Shown: positions 35,563-47,271 of the stretch, one piece after another | Layout of the letters: each line of letters starts with the position of its first letter | Numbering within the stretch: position 1 is the first letter of the stretch | Source of the DNA: Bubalus kerabau | Taxonomy: Eukaryota; Chordata; Mammalia; Artiodactyla; Bovidae | DNA: 64,000 nucleotides | Direction: 5' to 3' | Assembly (NCBI RefSeq): GCF_029407905.1 | Contig: NC_073630.1 | Location: 53,717,001 to 53,781,000 of the forward strand | Made by a program: the position numbers and the translations under genes | Notes under the pieces: model-generated | Database searches by the model: none | What the model saw: the letters and a program-made list of their open reading frames with translations, nothing else | What the model was told of the DNA's origin: nothing

Positions 35563-35785
35563 GTGTCTGCTCAGTCGCTCAGTCATGTCTGACTCTTTGC
35601 AACCCCATGAACTGTAACCCAACAGATTCCTCTGTCCATGGAAATTTTCCAGGCAAGAATACTGAGTGGGTTGCGATTTCCTACTCCGGGGTATCTTCCC
35701 AATGCCTGTCAGGGATCAAACCCATGTCTCTTGCATCTCCTGCATTGGCAGGCGGATTCTTTACCACAGTGCCACCTAGGGGTCC
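35563..35785 (-). repeat. Bov SINE
   Basis: An antisense SINE, GTCGCTCAGTCATGTCTGAC to GTGCCACCTAGGGGTCC. It is nearly complete. Confidence 0.9.
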
Positions 35786-37028
35786 TTCACAGAGTACACA
35801 AGCAACTTGTGACAAACTCTTCCTCAAGACACAAGAGCCTGAAAATTACTCTGCTTTCAAGGCACTATTAGTAGTGACTAATATTAGACTAATGTCTACT
35901 AGCATGAGAAAATGAAATATTGAATACAGTTTTTGAGTTTATCAGTATTTACTGAACTGCTTTCCAGAAATCTGCACTTATATATAATTTTATAAAAATG
36001 TGACAATTAGTTTACTGATATATACATATTAAAAAGCACTATTCACATATATTAAAAGCATATGTTAATAGTACTTTTTTACCTGAGATTTTATCTGAGA
36101 TAGATTACATATAAGAGTCTTGACTGATTTTATTAATCTAAATTTTAAGAGAGGGAGATTTCAGAGTTAATGGTCAGTTATTAAATGTACAGAACTTGTG
36201 ATTTTTTTTTTTTATTCTTTTATATACTGTTTGGCCTCAGATCAACTGGAAGTCCATAGATTGATGATGGGTATTGAGTATGAGATTAGGTGTCTTTTAA
36301 ATTAGTTTTACAGTTAAATTGCAGACTCTCAGTACTCTTAGTCCCACACATTAACACAGATTCAACAGTTTGAAAAAGGCTCACTCTCTTAATAAAGATC
36401 TTCGTACAGATTGAAGACACTGATCAGTAACCAGAATACACGTTCTGTCAAAACCAAGTTTTTCATGCATTGATTTTGCAGCCTAACTTGTAAACATCCA
36501 CTCCACACCTAACTTCATTTCTCTTTCTAAAACAATAGAATTGATATGCATATAACCGGGAAGGTCTTGTATTTTCAAGTCAAAAATTCTTCAAAAGGAA
36601 AATAAAGATATCTTAAAGTGGGTTTTTGAAAAGAAGGAAGGTTAGTAACTGCTCAGAAGAACAAAGGGAGAAAATCAATGAGGATGTTTAAGGATGTTAG
36701 GATGACAGTTAAGGGAATGAAACACTAGGATTTTATTGTGATTTGAATTAACAATTAGAATATGTGATATAAAATTCTGCTGACCCTCTCACCCTCTCTC
36801 CAGACTAACTCACTCAAGTTCTCTTTCCATGCCTAGTGCAAATGAAGTTCAAGGGCCGTCGATAAGTATTTTCCCACCAGATCACGTGATACTGGTTTTT
36901 CTGACTATAGGCATCACCTTTTCTGCAAGGAAGCATTGTAAGCAATCTCTCACCAACTCCTTCTGTAAGGAGTACCAAAAAATAAACATGCATATCTCCA
37001 TCTAAAGACTCTATTATCTGAAGTTTTA
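35786..37028. other. Nothing recognised
   Basis: AT-rich, no sustained frame. A somewhat more GC-balanced patch at 36780-36980 has no identity I can support. Confidence 0.5.
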
Positions 37029-37170
37029 ATGAGCCACAATGGCTTAGTGGATAAAGAACCTGCCTATAATGCAGGAGACATAGGAGACACAGATTCTATC
37101 CCTGGATCAGGAATATCCCCTGTAGAAGGAAATGACAACCATCTGTAATATTTCTTGCCTGAAAAGCCCA
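37029..37170 (+). repeat. Bov SINE, diverged 3'-truncated
   Basis: A sense tRNA-like head (GAGCCACAATGGCTTAGTGG, GAACCTGCCTATAATGCAGG) that fades out after TTTCTTGCCTGAAAAGCCC. Confidence 0.8.
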
Positions 37171-38165
37171 TGCATCTGAAATTTCTCTTAGAGTTTCTAT
37201 ACTCTGATTAAATAGGCAGGGAGGAAATGGAGGTGGGGTACAGGGAAGGATGGTATTATGGACCTGTTCTGCCCTCTCTTTGTAAGGTCTATGGCAGTTT
37301 CTCTTAGAGGACACAGCAGGTATTAATGAGCTATGCTGTTTAGCTTTAGAGCATTTCCCTCATTTGCAAGGCAACACTTGTCAGGTTCCCCAGCACATGG
37401 AAACTAATGACTGATAATTAACCTGAGATGAAATAAATACCTCTTATCATCTCAAAGTGTATTAATATTTCTAATACTCTAACACAGGGAAAATTAGATA
37501 AGGTTAATGTATTTTTTTTTCAAATAACATTTTAAAACTTTAAAAGTAGGTACTTATTTCTTCACATTCCTGGAAGTTTATCTATAAGAGGTAGATATCA
37601 CAGCATAATTTTTAAATAATTGGAAATTTTGTGACACGAAAGGTTTTCACAGACTCCCAGAATCTATGAGACTTTTTAAAGAATTGACAGAGAACTTTCA
37701 CACACAGTTTACTCTGCAATCCAAAGATTGTGCTTCTTGTTTTAACAAAATTTCATTTGTACCCAAGCATTTTGAGATATAATTTCCTAAGAAAATACCA
37801 TGGGAAGTTGGTATATAAACACCATGTTTTAGAATTAGTTTTTGAATAAGTCCAATCACATCTGTAGAGGATCTTATTTGAAAAGCTAAACTATACACTG
37901 TTGCTTAAAGCCATAATATTGGGTGACAGGGTCACCTGAATGAGGGAGAGTAAATTCAGCATCAGGTATACATCATGTTTTTAATGAAAGTTTCTGAAAA
38001 GTGATTATTCTGCTTCAATTTGTTCTTTCTGAACAAAATTAGTCTTTCAAGTTCTTTATGACTAAACTATAAAAAACACAGCATGTGTAACATTTTAATA
38101 TGGTACTTAAATATAAATTTATTAGTATTTCTGACTGTTCTAGTTTACTAATTCAATTGTTATTT
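37171..38165. other. Nothing recognised
   Basis: No repeat or gene was identified in this 1 kb. Confidence 0.5.
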
Positions 38166-38388
38166 TTCAATCACTAAGTCGTGTCCGACTCTTTTGTGAC
38201 CCCATCAACTGCAGCATGCCAGACTTCCCCGTCATTCACTATCTCCCGGAGTTTGCTCAAACTCATGTCCATTGAATCAGTCAGTGATGCCTTCCAACTA
38301 TCTCACTCTCTGCCTTTCCTTTTTCTTCTTTCCTCAACCTTTCCCAACATCAGACTCTTTTCCAATGAGTCGGCTCTTCACATCAGGT
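38166..38388 (-). mobile_element. BovB 3' end fragment
   Basis: An antisense 3' terminus (AGTCGTGTCCGACTCTTTTG, GTGATGCCTTCCAACTATC, TCTTTTCCAATGAGTCGG) of about 220 bp. It has diverged from the other copies. Confidence 0.85.
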
Positions 38389-38785
38389 AGCCAATTAAAA
38401 GACTGCATATTAATATAGTCATGTTCAGTTATATATAAATTATAGCAACACTATTCACCATTAGAAAATAGACATCACATTAAACTTTCAAAGCAGTGAC
38501 AATTTAGTCAGATAATAAAATTACACAGGAAGAAGTTTCCTGATATTACCTATATAGATAAGCTCCTGTGGAGTTAAGCTTTCTTATAATTGAATCAACT
38601 CATTACACATCAACAATCACTGATTAATATAAAATCTTTCCAAGAAGACTGAGCCTTATTTATAAAGATGAGTATACACTAAGGTAAATATAAATGCAAA
38701 TTATTATAGAACACACTGCATCAAAAATATACTATGTGTATTTTTAGTATTTGCACAATCCCAGTCATTAAAGAGTTACAATGTT

Positions 38786-39133
38786 TTAGCAAAAAGTGAC
38801 ATTTTCAAATTCTAAATAAATTTGACTTGTCATTTTTTCACTGGAGATACAAACACATTTTGCTGCAAATTTATTACAAGAGCAAGGCCTATTTATTTTC
38901 AAGTTCATGTCCCCTGGGATAAAGTGGCAGTAAATGGATAATCCATGGCTTGATTTCACACAGTTAGGCATCCCATCATGCACCAGGAAGAGAGCAAATG
39001 AAAGAATCAGGGCATTTATAGCAAAGCTCCCTGCAGACTCATTACTGGCAGTGCCATGAACCATTACAAACCCACAGCCCTGAGAGCTCAGAAATGCGTG
39101 CTGTGGTATACCACATTCATTGAAATATAACAT
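38786..39133 (-). other. Unidentified 115-codon open frame
   Basis: An antisense ATG-initiated frame lies in DNA that is more GC-balanced than its surroundings and shows no repeat signature I know. The protein would be Cys-rich (11 Cys), with a hydrophobic stretch of about 16 residues in the middle (SFAINALILSFALFLV, about residues 36-51) preceded by small polar residues. I do not recognise the family. I saw no splice-site arrangement, promoter or poly(A) signal that would establish a gene. It may be a chance frame, an exon of an unseen gene, or part of an old pseudogene. Confidence 0.2.
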
Positions 39134-41567
39134 AGTGAATTTTCTAACTCTTTAATTTATATTTAACCTTTCATTTCTAAAAGTTAGAGTAATTGAGTTT
39201 CACATGAAAACAAAATTTAATTTATTATATTTTTATAAACCAAATATATTTGAAAGTGTAATATACATACATATAAATAATTGAAACTTTTTAAAGCCTT
39301 TTCATTCCTCATAATGGCTAAATATCTGACACTTTGTTTTTAAAAGCACTTTAATATAACATTTAGGTTTTATTTTTTAAAAAGGTCAAAGTAAAATGCT
39401 ACCAAATTGTATATAACAATGGAAAAGTACAAAAATGTTATTCCTTTTCACAGAAAACTATAATTAATGGTAATATATAGAAAGTCAATGCAGAATAAAA
39501 CATTATTTCAACCTTATCATTTCTCCTGGTCAAATAATATACATTTAATTATTTCACAGGAGTAAAAAATTGTCTCATAATACATAAAGCAAAGAAATTG
39601 AAGCACCAAAAACTCTGATACTCATATTGATACATAACTACCATAAATATGGAAATAGTGTAAGGGAATTAAGCATTTTACAATGTTAATAGAACTATAA
39701 CTATCTGCAGGGTCAAAATATTAAGGTTTGGCATGGTTGATGTTTTCTGGCTATCTGCAAAATAAATTAAAAAACCCAAAAAGAACCAACAACTTGAATA
39801 TTAGAAGAAAAATAATTTACAATGTTATAGACAATTTACAATATAAACCTACTTATACCAAGAGATATAAGATTGGAAACAGATCAATAAGTGAATAAAG
39901 GACTGAGTAGATAATCCAAACATAGAGTTCTATAGCTTTTTATAGGCATATCTTAGCTCCAATTTTTAAGACTAAGGTCACCTTGGGTAAGCTTCACCCA
40001 CACGAATAAACATTAACAATAATAATCATATTTGCTTTCTAAAAGATGATCTAAGATGTGGTGGGCACTTTTATATAATCTCAGTAAATATTTACTGTAA
40101 ATCATTTTAAGTCATACTCTTTATAGCTTATAAGTTGAAGGATGTTTACAAGAGAATTATTTTCATTTTCATATCATTGTGTTAAGGTTAACAGAGTTTT
40201 GATAAGTAAAGGAAATACTGGGACATGTTAGCAGATGCAGACTTATTGCCTATAAGGCATTTTGAACATTATGAATCTCACTTCATGGTAAATGTGTGAA
40301 AAAAACACTTTTAAAATTGAAAATAGTCACATACACATACAAAAATTTCCTAGAGTCTAGATCATCAGTTGGTAGCATATGGCTAGCTCAGCAAATATAG
40401 CTGTTGAGATCATTTTTAGTAGAGACTGTAGAAAAATCTACAGATGAATGCAAGGACTAATTTTTGAGGAAAAAAATCATCAGCAAGCAATGTTGGATTT
40501 TTTATGGTTTTTCCCCCACTTCAGCTGGTTATGTCCATTTTCTGAATCTTCTTTTAGGGATGTGTTTCTTACCAACTTGCTCACTCCCCTAATGCACTCT
40601 TTCCCTCTCTGGAGTGCTGGAAGCTACCTCCTCTGGACTCTCTTCCAAGAATTCACCAGTGGCTAAAGATTTACCTCATTAACAAAGTTAGCCTGGAGTA
40701 GTACTTTTAATATAAACTTTGCCTCATTTTATTTATTTAAATATTTTATATATTAAATAAAAAATGACCAAGGGATTAAATTAGGAATTGTTTCACATTC
40801 AGTCTTACAAATACTATGAGGTTCTGCAGAGTTCCAGTCCTTCAGCACCTCCTCTCTAACCTTATCTCACTATCCTTTTGTAACAACCATGCTGGCATAT
40901 GTTGTTCCTGGAACAGGCTAGAAATGCTGCACCTTAAAGTCTGGATACTTGTCTCCCCACTTCCCTAATACATTCTTTCCAAAGAGCCACACCCCTTAGG
41001 TTTTAGTCACCTAAGTGACAGGTATTGACAATTGAGATAGGTAGACGATTGTCCTTTTTAAGCTTTCTACCACAAGTTTGCTTTTCTGCTTGAAGTATCA
41101 ATCTCTATTGTCTTTAATGTCAGTTAAAAGAACTTACAGCATATCACTTAATGAAAAATTTTGGTTTTGTATTTCTATTAGAAAAGCTTTTAATCTCCCT
41201 TGATACACTGATGGAAATTATTGCTCATTGTTAATCAAATATTTTCAAGTCCTTAATTATCCTATTGGTAAAACGTGTTGCACTGCAGTTCAACCAGTTT
41301 TTAATCTCCTTGATGACAAGGATCATGACCATTGTTTTCTTGTATGTCTGTTACCCATTACTCTCCTCTATCTGGTGGGAAACCAGTGTATTGTTGTATT
41401 TTGTCATGGTGAGTGGACCAATGCTTCTGTAGTCTTTTGAGATGGCTTTGTTTAAACTGATAAATTTGTGTTTGTAAGGCAGCTCTCAGCTCAAAAAGAA
41501 GTAAATGCTATATAACATTCAAAAATATAGGTTAAATAGCTGTTAGTAAAGACATTGATTTTTTTTT
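39134..41567. other. 2.4 kb without recognised elements
   Basis: AT-rich DNA. Segments at 40000-40150 and 40800-41000 faintly suggest very old interspersed repeats, but not well enough to name. Confidence 0.45.
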
Positions 41568-41765
41568 TAATTGGAGGGTAATTGATTTATAATCTGTTGA
41601 TTTCTGCTGTACAACAACATGAATCAGCCATAAGTGTAGACACAGACAAAGATACAGACAAAGATGTTGATACAGAAATTCCCTTCCTTTTCAGCTTCCC
41701 TCCCACCCCCATCCCACCCCTCTAGGTCATCACAGAGCATCAGGGTAGGGTGCCTTTTTTATTTG
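41568..41765 (-). mobile_element. Ruminant L1 3' end fragment, antisense
   Basis: TTTTTAATTGGAGGGTAATTG, ACAACATGAATCAGCCATAA and CATCCCACCCCTCTAGG match the antisense L1 3' region also seen at 62287. It carries a small internal tandem (ACAGACAAAGAT). Confidence 0.8.
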
Positions 41766-42139
41766 ATAAATACTGCTGAAATTCTGCATATAAATATGTG
41801 AAGACTGAGCTTTTGATTAAAGCTTGAGTACCCAGACTCTTTTGTTTTAATCTGAAATCACTTGAGCATAGCTTTAATGCCTTTACAATTTCTAGTGTTC
41901 ACGTCAAAAAGAATAAAATGAACTCTGCACAGTTTTACATGTAAATCAAGTTAACCCAGCTGATCAATGATTAATTCTGATGCTGATCAAATGAAGTACA
42001 CTAATATCCTAATATGACCCTTGCTAAGCCTTGATACAAATTATGTATTTTGGTCAGAATTCAAAACCATTACATAAAAGTTATATATAAGCTGAATTTT
42101 CTTCATAGTGTTAAAAAGCAGTTATTCAAAATTCACTGT

Positions 42140-42597
42140 CAGTTCAGTTCAGTTCAGTCGCTCAGTCATGTCCAACTCTTTGCGATCCCATGAATCGCAG
42201 CACGTCAGGCCTCCCTGTCCATCACCAACTCCCGGAGTTCACTCAAACTCATGTCCATCGAGTCGGTGATGCCATCCAGCCATCTCATCCTCTGTCGTCC
42301 CCTTTTCCTCTTGCCCCCAATCCCTCCCAGCATCAGAGTCTTTTCCAATGAGTCAACTCTTTGCATAAGGTGGCTAAAGTACTGGAGTTTCAGCTTTAGC
42401 ATCATTCCTTCCAAAGAAATCCCAGGGCTGATCTCCTTCAGAATGGACCAGCTGGATCTCCTTGCAGTCCAAGGGACTCTCAAGAGTCTTCTCCAACACC
42501 ACAGTTCAAAAAGCATAAATTCTTCGGCTCTCAGCTTTCTTCACAGTCCAACTCTCACATCCATACATGACCACAGGAAAAACCATAGCCTTGACTA
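42140..42597 (-). mobile_element. BovB LINE 3' fragment
   Basis: An antisense copy from the tail AGTTCAGTTCAGTTCAG to the RT C-terminal segment (CATAGCCTTGACTA). Low divergence. A 103-codon antisense frame at 42205-42516 is the remnant. Confidence 0.93.
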
Positions 42598-43709
42598 TAA
42601 AAGGGGGAAAAAAAGGACTAGGAATCTTTGTCATCAGAATGATCTATTTTCAGAGTCTTTGCTGTTTTTAGTATTATTTGCAACTTTTTGACAGGAGTCA
42701 TTTTATCAGTATCTGTTATAGAAAATTAGAAAAAACCTCCATCATCTATTTCTATCCTTCTTTTAGAAACCTGACTAAAGGAGAGAATACTGGAAATCTC
42801 TTTGGTCTGGGCTAAATGGAATTATTATTAGCTGAATGTGTAGCTGAGGACTTTTATATTCATCTCATTTTAAAACATGTAAATAAAGTCCATTAACATG
42901 ACAGACATTCAAAATTTTGAGACCTAGAAAGAAAAGTAGCATCAAAATTCCTCATAGAGAATTCACTGTCTTGTGCAAATTCACACTCATAAAAAATTAC
43001 AGAGTGTATTAAGTCCTACAACTATATTTAGATTATATAATATTAATTATATTAACCTCTCTTGCTGTAAACTCAAAGCTAAATTCATATATTTCATGAT
43101 TTACCCATTCATATAAATTAAATTAAATTATTACTACAAGATACACCTGAGAAAATGTGTAAGCTTTTCAGTGTTATGTAAATAAAGCTGGATTTAAAAG
43201 ATTTAAATATTTAAAATATGAATACTTTGTTACTTCACTTTTTGTTTGTTTGCTTTTTCCATTAAGAAACTACTTGAAAAGAAAAGGATTTTTGGTAAAA
43301 AAAAAAATTCTCATCAGGTTGTTTCTTCATGTTTACATTTGGTTACATATTGTGTCTTGCTGGAGAATTTCTGTCTTCTTCAGAGAGAGTGATTAAAAGA
43401 GAAATCAAGAGTGGCATCTAAAACCTTTACACTTGGACAAAGGTATCTTTGTGAAGAACACTGAAAATGTAAGCTGTTTTCTCTTACTTGCATGTATTTA
43501 ATTACTACAAAAAGCAGATAATCTTAAAAACAACAACAACTAGGGAATATGTATGTAAAATTTAGAGGATTTGGACTTTCTACGTTAGAAAATAAATCTA
43601 TTTCTCACCTCTAACTCCCCTAGCCAGAGGAAGATTCTCAGTTTAGGACACAGCTAAAGATCAAAAACAAAGTCCAGAAAACACAAGGAGTCAGAATAAA
43701 GATCAAACC
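42598..43709. other. Nothing recognised
   Basis: AT-rich flank upstream of the ERV. No repeat named. Confidence 0.5.
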
Positions 43710-44180
43710 TGTAATATGCCTCTGTTAGGGGAAGCATGCTTACTGAAACTGCCCACCCTGTCCAGGCTCTCTAGTAACCATTTGCATGAGTTGTTTTATG
43801 ACAGGAAGTCCTGGGAGGAACACGGAACTAATAAGCCACCACCAACTGCAAGAGTTTGGGAAAGGTCAAAGACACCACATGTCTGTCCACCTCCCAGAAT
43901 CCCTCTCACTAGCATTCATCTTGGCTGAGTGAGGCAAGTGCCACCAGGAAGGACTCCGAGTCAGAACGATTGGCCAATGACAACCTGGAAACTAAACCCA
44001 AGACTGCGAGCCATGTGGCAGAGCAGTTCTCCTGGTTACCCTTACCCTTCTGCTGTTTGCCCAGGTGCCTTCTTCCAATAGTCTCTTGTTTTGTCAGCAC
44101 ATGTCTCCTCAAACAATTCTTTTCTGAGTGTTAGACAAGAGCCCACTCTTGGGGCCCTGGAGGGGGCCTCCATTCCTACA
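43710..44180 (+). repeat. ERV 5' LTR (approximate ends)
   Basis: The LTR is assigned by position before the primer site and by content. It has a palindromic CCAAT-type box ATTGGCCAAT at 43969-43978. Downstream is a decayed poly(A)-signal region (CCAATAGTCTCTTG at about 44075), then a U5-like stretch with GTTAGACAAGAGCCCACTC, ending ...CCTACA at about 44180. Confidence 0.75.
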
Positions 44181-44185
44181 ACAAC

Positions 44186-44203
44186 TGGCAACCATGAAGG
44201 GAC
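44186..44203 (+). promoter_or_regulatory. ERV primer binding site, tRNA-Arg type
   Basis: TGGCAACCATGAAGGGAC starts with the obligatory TGG and resembles the Arg-tRNA primer sites of HERV-W/HERV-9-like class I elements, with probable CpG decay. The tRNA assignment is from memory of those families. Confidence 0.7.
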
Positions 44204-44350
44204 TCCCATTTTTACTGCGGCTGATATCCGGACTGCTCAGGGTACTCCAGGACCATCTTGCCTGCCTCATACCTGACCCAGTGGCCGCAACTGGGACCCA
44301 TTTGTCCCTGGTCTCCTCCTGACACAGACAACTGACCAGAGTGCCCTGAC

Positions 44351-44359
44351 CAGGTAAGG
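44351..44359 (+). promoter_or_regulatory. Possible retroviral major splice donor
   Basis: CAGGTAAGG, a strong 5' splice-site match (cut after 44353), lies about 150 bp past the primer site in the leader, where a subgenomic donor is expected. Confidence 0.5.
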
Positions 44360-45176
44360 AAAAAGAGATTTTATTGACCCCTTTTATCTCACCCCTCTTT
44401 TCAACCCATCCTATCCTATTCTATTTTTTCCTGTCCCCCAGTCCTGGATGCAGGAATCTGGTTGAAGGGCCTCAATCTGAGCTGAAGATTGGAGTCTGAG
44501 CACCTCCTCTTGGCAGAGAACTTGAATTTCAGTTCTGGTTGGTCTGAGTTCCAGTCCTCCATTCTCTGGAGGCCCAGGGAAATGTCCTGTAATACCTAGT
44601 TATCTGCAAGTGGCTGGAGATGTCTGTAAGGCCACCCCTTTTTTTCTCTTTCTCTCCCCCACTCTTAGACCTCTTTTCTCTCCCCACTCTTTCTATCTCA
44701 ACCTGGCCTCTTTTGCTCTCTTTGAAGACCCGTTTATTCTGACTGTCGATACTCAGCCTGAAGTTCTGGGTCTTTGTAAGATTTTCTGAGAGGCTATGCT
44801 CTCTCCTCCCCATCAATTGTGTTTTCTGTTCTAGGGGAGATCATTAGAAGCCCTTTATTGGGTGCCCTGTTTCTATAAATTCACCCATTTAGCTGAATGC
44901 TTCCACGTGGAAGTGATTGATGGGGTTCAGTATAGTCTCATCTGATCTTGGGTGAAAATGAACACACTAAACATATGTTTAGGAGTTAATTAACCTTTCA
45001 GGACCAGTCCTATAGCCCTGTTGATTGTATTTACTACTGAACACTACCTTTAGCGCATATACAATGAGACACTTTGGGACCAGGAGAGAGCTCACAATCT
45101 CTCTAGAGTCAGATATGGGACATCCACCCCAGTACTGGTCCCCTGGGAACTAGATATAAACTATATCACCATTAAA
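44360..45176 (+). other. ERV leader, no gene
   Basis: An untranslated leader between the putative splice donor and gag, with pyrimidine-rich stretches. No supported frame. Confidence 0.6.
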
Positions 45177-46690
45177 ATGGGAAATAAGCCTAGCTTCCCT
45201 TTAAACACCCTGCTGGGATATCTTTTGGTCCACTGGGAGGGATACCAGCTGGAAGGGCTAAAAAAAGAAAAAAAAAAAAAAATCAAATACTGTACTCGAT
45301 ACTGGCCTACTTACTCCTGGGGAAGAGGGGGAAAATGGCCCCAGTCGGGGTCACTTGGATTCAACACTATTTTACAGCTCAGTCTATACTGCAAATGAAA
45401 GGGAAAATAGAAGCAGGTTCTCAATGCCCAGGCCTTTGTGGCCCTCTAACCAGGATTCCGAAAAAAGAGAAAATATAAGCTTGAAGACTTTGATAAATGC
45501 TCTTTCAAAGTTCTTTTGGCAAGCTCTGAAGCAGGAGATCCCCTTGACCTTCTTTTGATCCCCCTCAGCTTGGGCAGAGAGGTCACAGGGAAAGGAAGTT
45601 CAGACCAGCCTGGAAGTCACGGAACCAGAAGGAAAGTTGCTTACAGTCACCTCGGCTCGGCCTCCATTTGTCCCTTCCCCCATGGCATTAAGATCTGGAA
45701 GTAAGCTTTGCCCTCTACAGAAGGAAAGGTCATCCTCAGACAAAATCTGCCCCCTAAGAGAGGTACTGGATGGGGAGGGTAAAACTATGCACATTCATGT
45801 TCCTTTTTCTATGCAAGACTTTGTCCAATGTACGGAGCAATTGGGTTCATGTTCTGAGAATCCCCAAAAATGTAGGGATGACTTTGAGCACCTTAGCCTT
45901 AACTTCTCCCTCACCTGGATATATTGGCCATCCTCACCCAGTGTTGTAATGATGAAGAAAAAGCTAGAATCCTAGATCAGGCTAGAAAAGTGGCTGATGA
46001 AAGACAACGGGTGGATGTCAGTCTGGCCCTTGCTGAAGAGGATATCCCCTCTAAAGAGCCAGATGGGATCCCAATACAAGTGTGGGAAAGAAATCCTTAA
46101 GACACCTCACTACTTGCCTACTACAGGGAATGACCCGGGGTGTCCAAAAGGTCGTTAATTATAATAAGATAGAAGTGGATACACAGGGAGAGAATGAAAA
46201 TCCAGCTCTTTTTTGGGGAAGACTCGCAGAGGCCTTTAAAAACTTCACCCAGGAATATCTAAAAAATATGGAAGCAAGAGTCCTGTTGGCCCATTCCTTC
46301 ATAACACAGGCAGCCCCGGACGTAAGGAGAAAATGCAAAAACTGGGAAAAGGACCAGAGACTCCAATCTCCGATTTGGTGGAGGAGGAAAATAGGGTGTT
46401 TTTGAATAGGGACTGGGAGGAGGAAGCCCAAAGGGAACAAAAGGAAGTCTGAAAAGATAGGGAAATAGAGAGGCAGACCCAAGCCTTGGCCTGACAACAG
46501 GCTAAAATCCTGGCCTTGATTCATCCTGTCACTATGTGAGATTCATGGGGAGAGCAAGGAAGAAAAAAGGATCTTAGAAATCCACCACAGCTGAGACGCA
46601 CCCAGTGTGCCTACTGCAGAGAAGATGGGCATTGGGAAGGGGAGTTTCCATATTGCCCTAAGGGAAGGCTTATGAAGACCCCTACACCTG
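45177..46690 (+). pseudogene. gag: ERV gag (matrix-capsid-nucleocapsid), decayed
   Basis: It starts Met-Gly-Asn at 45177, so the myristoylation glycine is present. Matrix is interrupted by an A-rich run at 45260-45282. The coding signal moves through frames at 45177-45398, 45355-45558, 45516-45704, 45637-45975 and 46082-46405. The 46082-46405 piece has the capsid major homology region (from the FWGRLAEAF segment through SFITQAAPDVRRK). The nucleocapsid has one zinc knuckle (Cys 46606, Cys 46615, His 46630). The codon where the fourth ligand should lie, four residues past His, is TTT (Phe) at 46645-46647. Gag would form the particle and package RNA. This one encodes no full product. Confidence 0.85.
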
Positions 46691-47271
46691 CTCCCTCTGT
46701 GTTAGTCCTGGGCGACCTGGACTGATGATTCTCAGCAGCTCGAGAAACCCCTGCGAATGGTGATATCCAGATCACTCTTCTCAACCCTTGGGTGACTCTA
46801 CAAGTAGAAGGTAAGGATGTGAACTCTCTTTTGGACATGGGGGCTGCCTTCTCTCTTCTTCCTTTCCTACTAGGACCTTTAGACTCCCTGACTAAGATGG
46901 TGATGGGGGTAGATGGAAAACCCCAAAGCCGAAATTTTACTAAGCCCCTCCATTGTAAGGTGGGCAATTGGCAAGGAACCCACCGCTTCTTATACATCCC
47001 TGGATGCCCTGCTCCCCTACTGGGGAGGGACCTTCTTTGCCACCTCCAGACCAGAGTGACTTGGGGAGAACTAGAAGCCAATAAATTCCTTTGCCTAGTG
47101 TCTGAACATTTGCAGTCAGCTGTAGAAAAGGAGGAGTCTGTCCCTTTCTTAGATGAGGTCAGTCCCCAGGTGTGGGATGTCTCCAGCCCTGGCCTATCCA
47201 TAAATGTTGCACCAGTGAAGATTCTTCTAGGCCAAATTCTTCCTACCCCTGGAAAAGACAATATCTCTTAA
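46691..47271 (+). pseudogene. pro: ERV protease, active-site changed
   Basis: The frame at 46792-47271 carries a retropepsin fold: the active-site stretch LLDMGAAFS and the C-terminal LLGRDLL helix motif. Retropepsins have Asp-Thr/Ser-Gly. Here the codon after Asp (46834-46836) is ATG (Met) at 46837-46839, as expected from CpG decay of ACG. The enzyme would cleave the Gag-Pol precursor. It is followed in another frame by RT, as usual in gag-pro-pol order. Confidence 0.85.

Noticed and set aside
39950..41450. Possible MIR/L2 or LTR remnants
   Set aside because: The similarity is too faint to assign by eye. A repeat-library search would be decisive.
44091..44322. Small frames at the ERV LTR-leader junction as host genes
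   Set aside because: They span U5, the primer binding site and leader, and have no conserved protein character.
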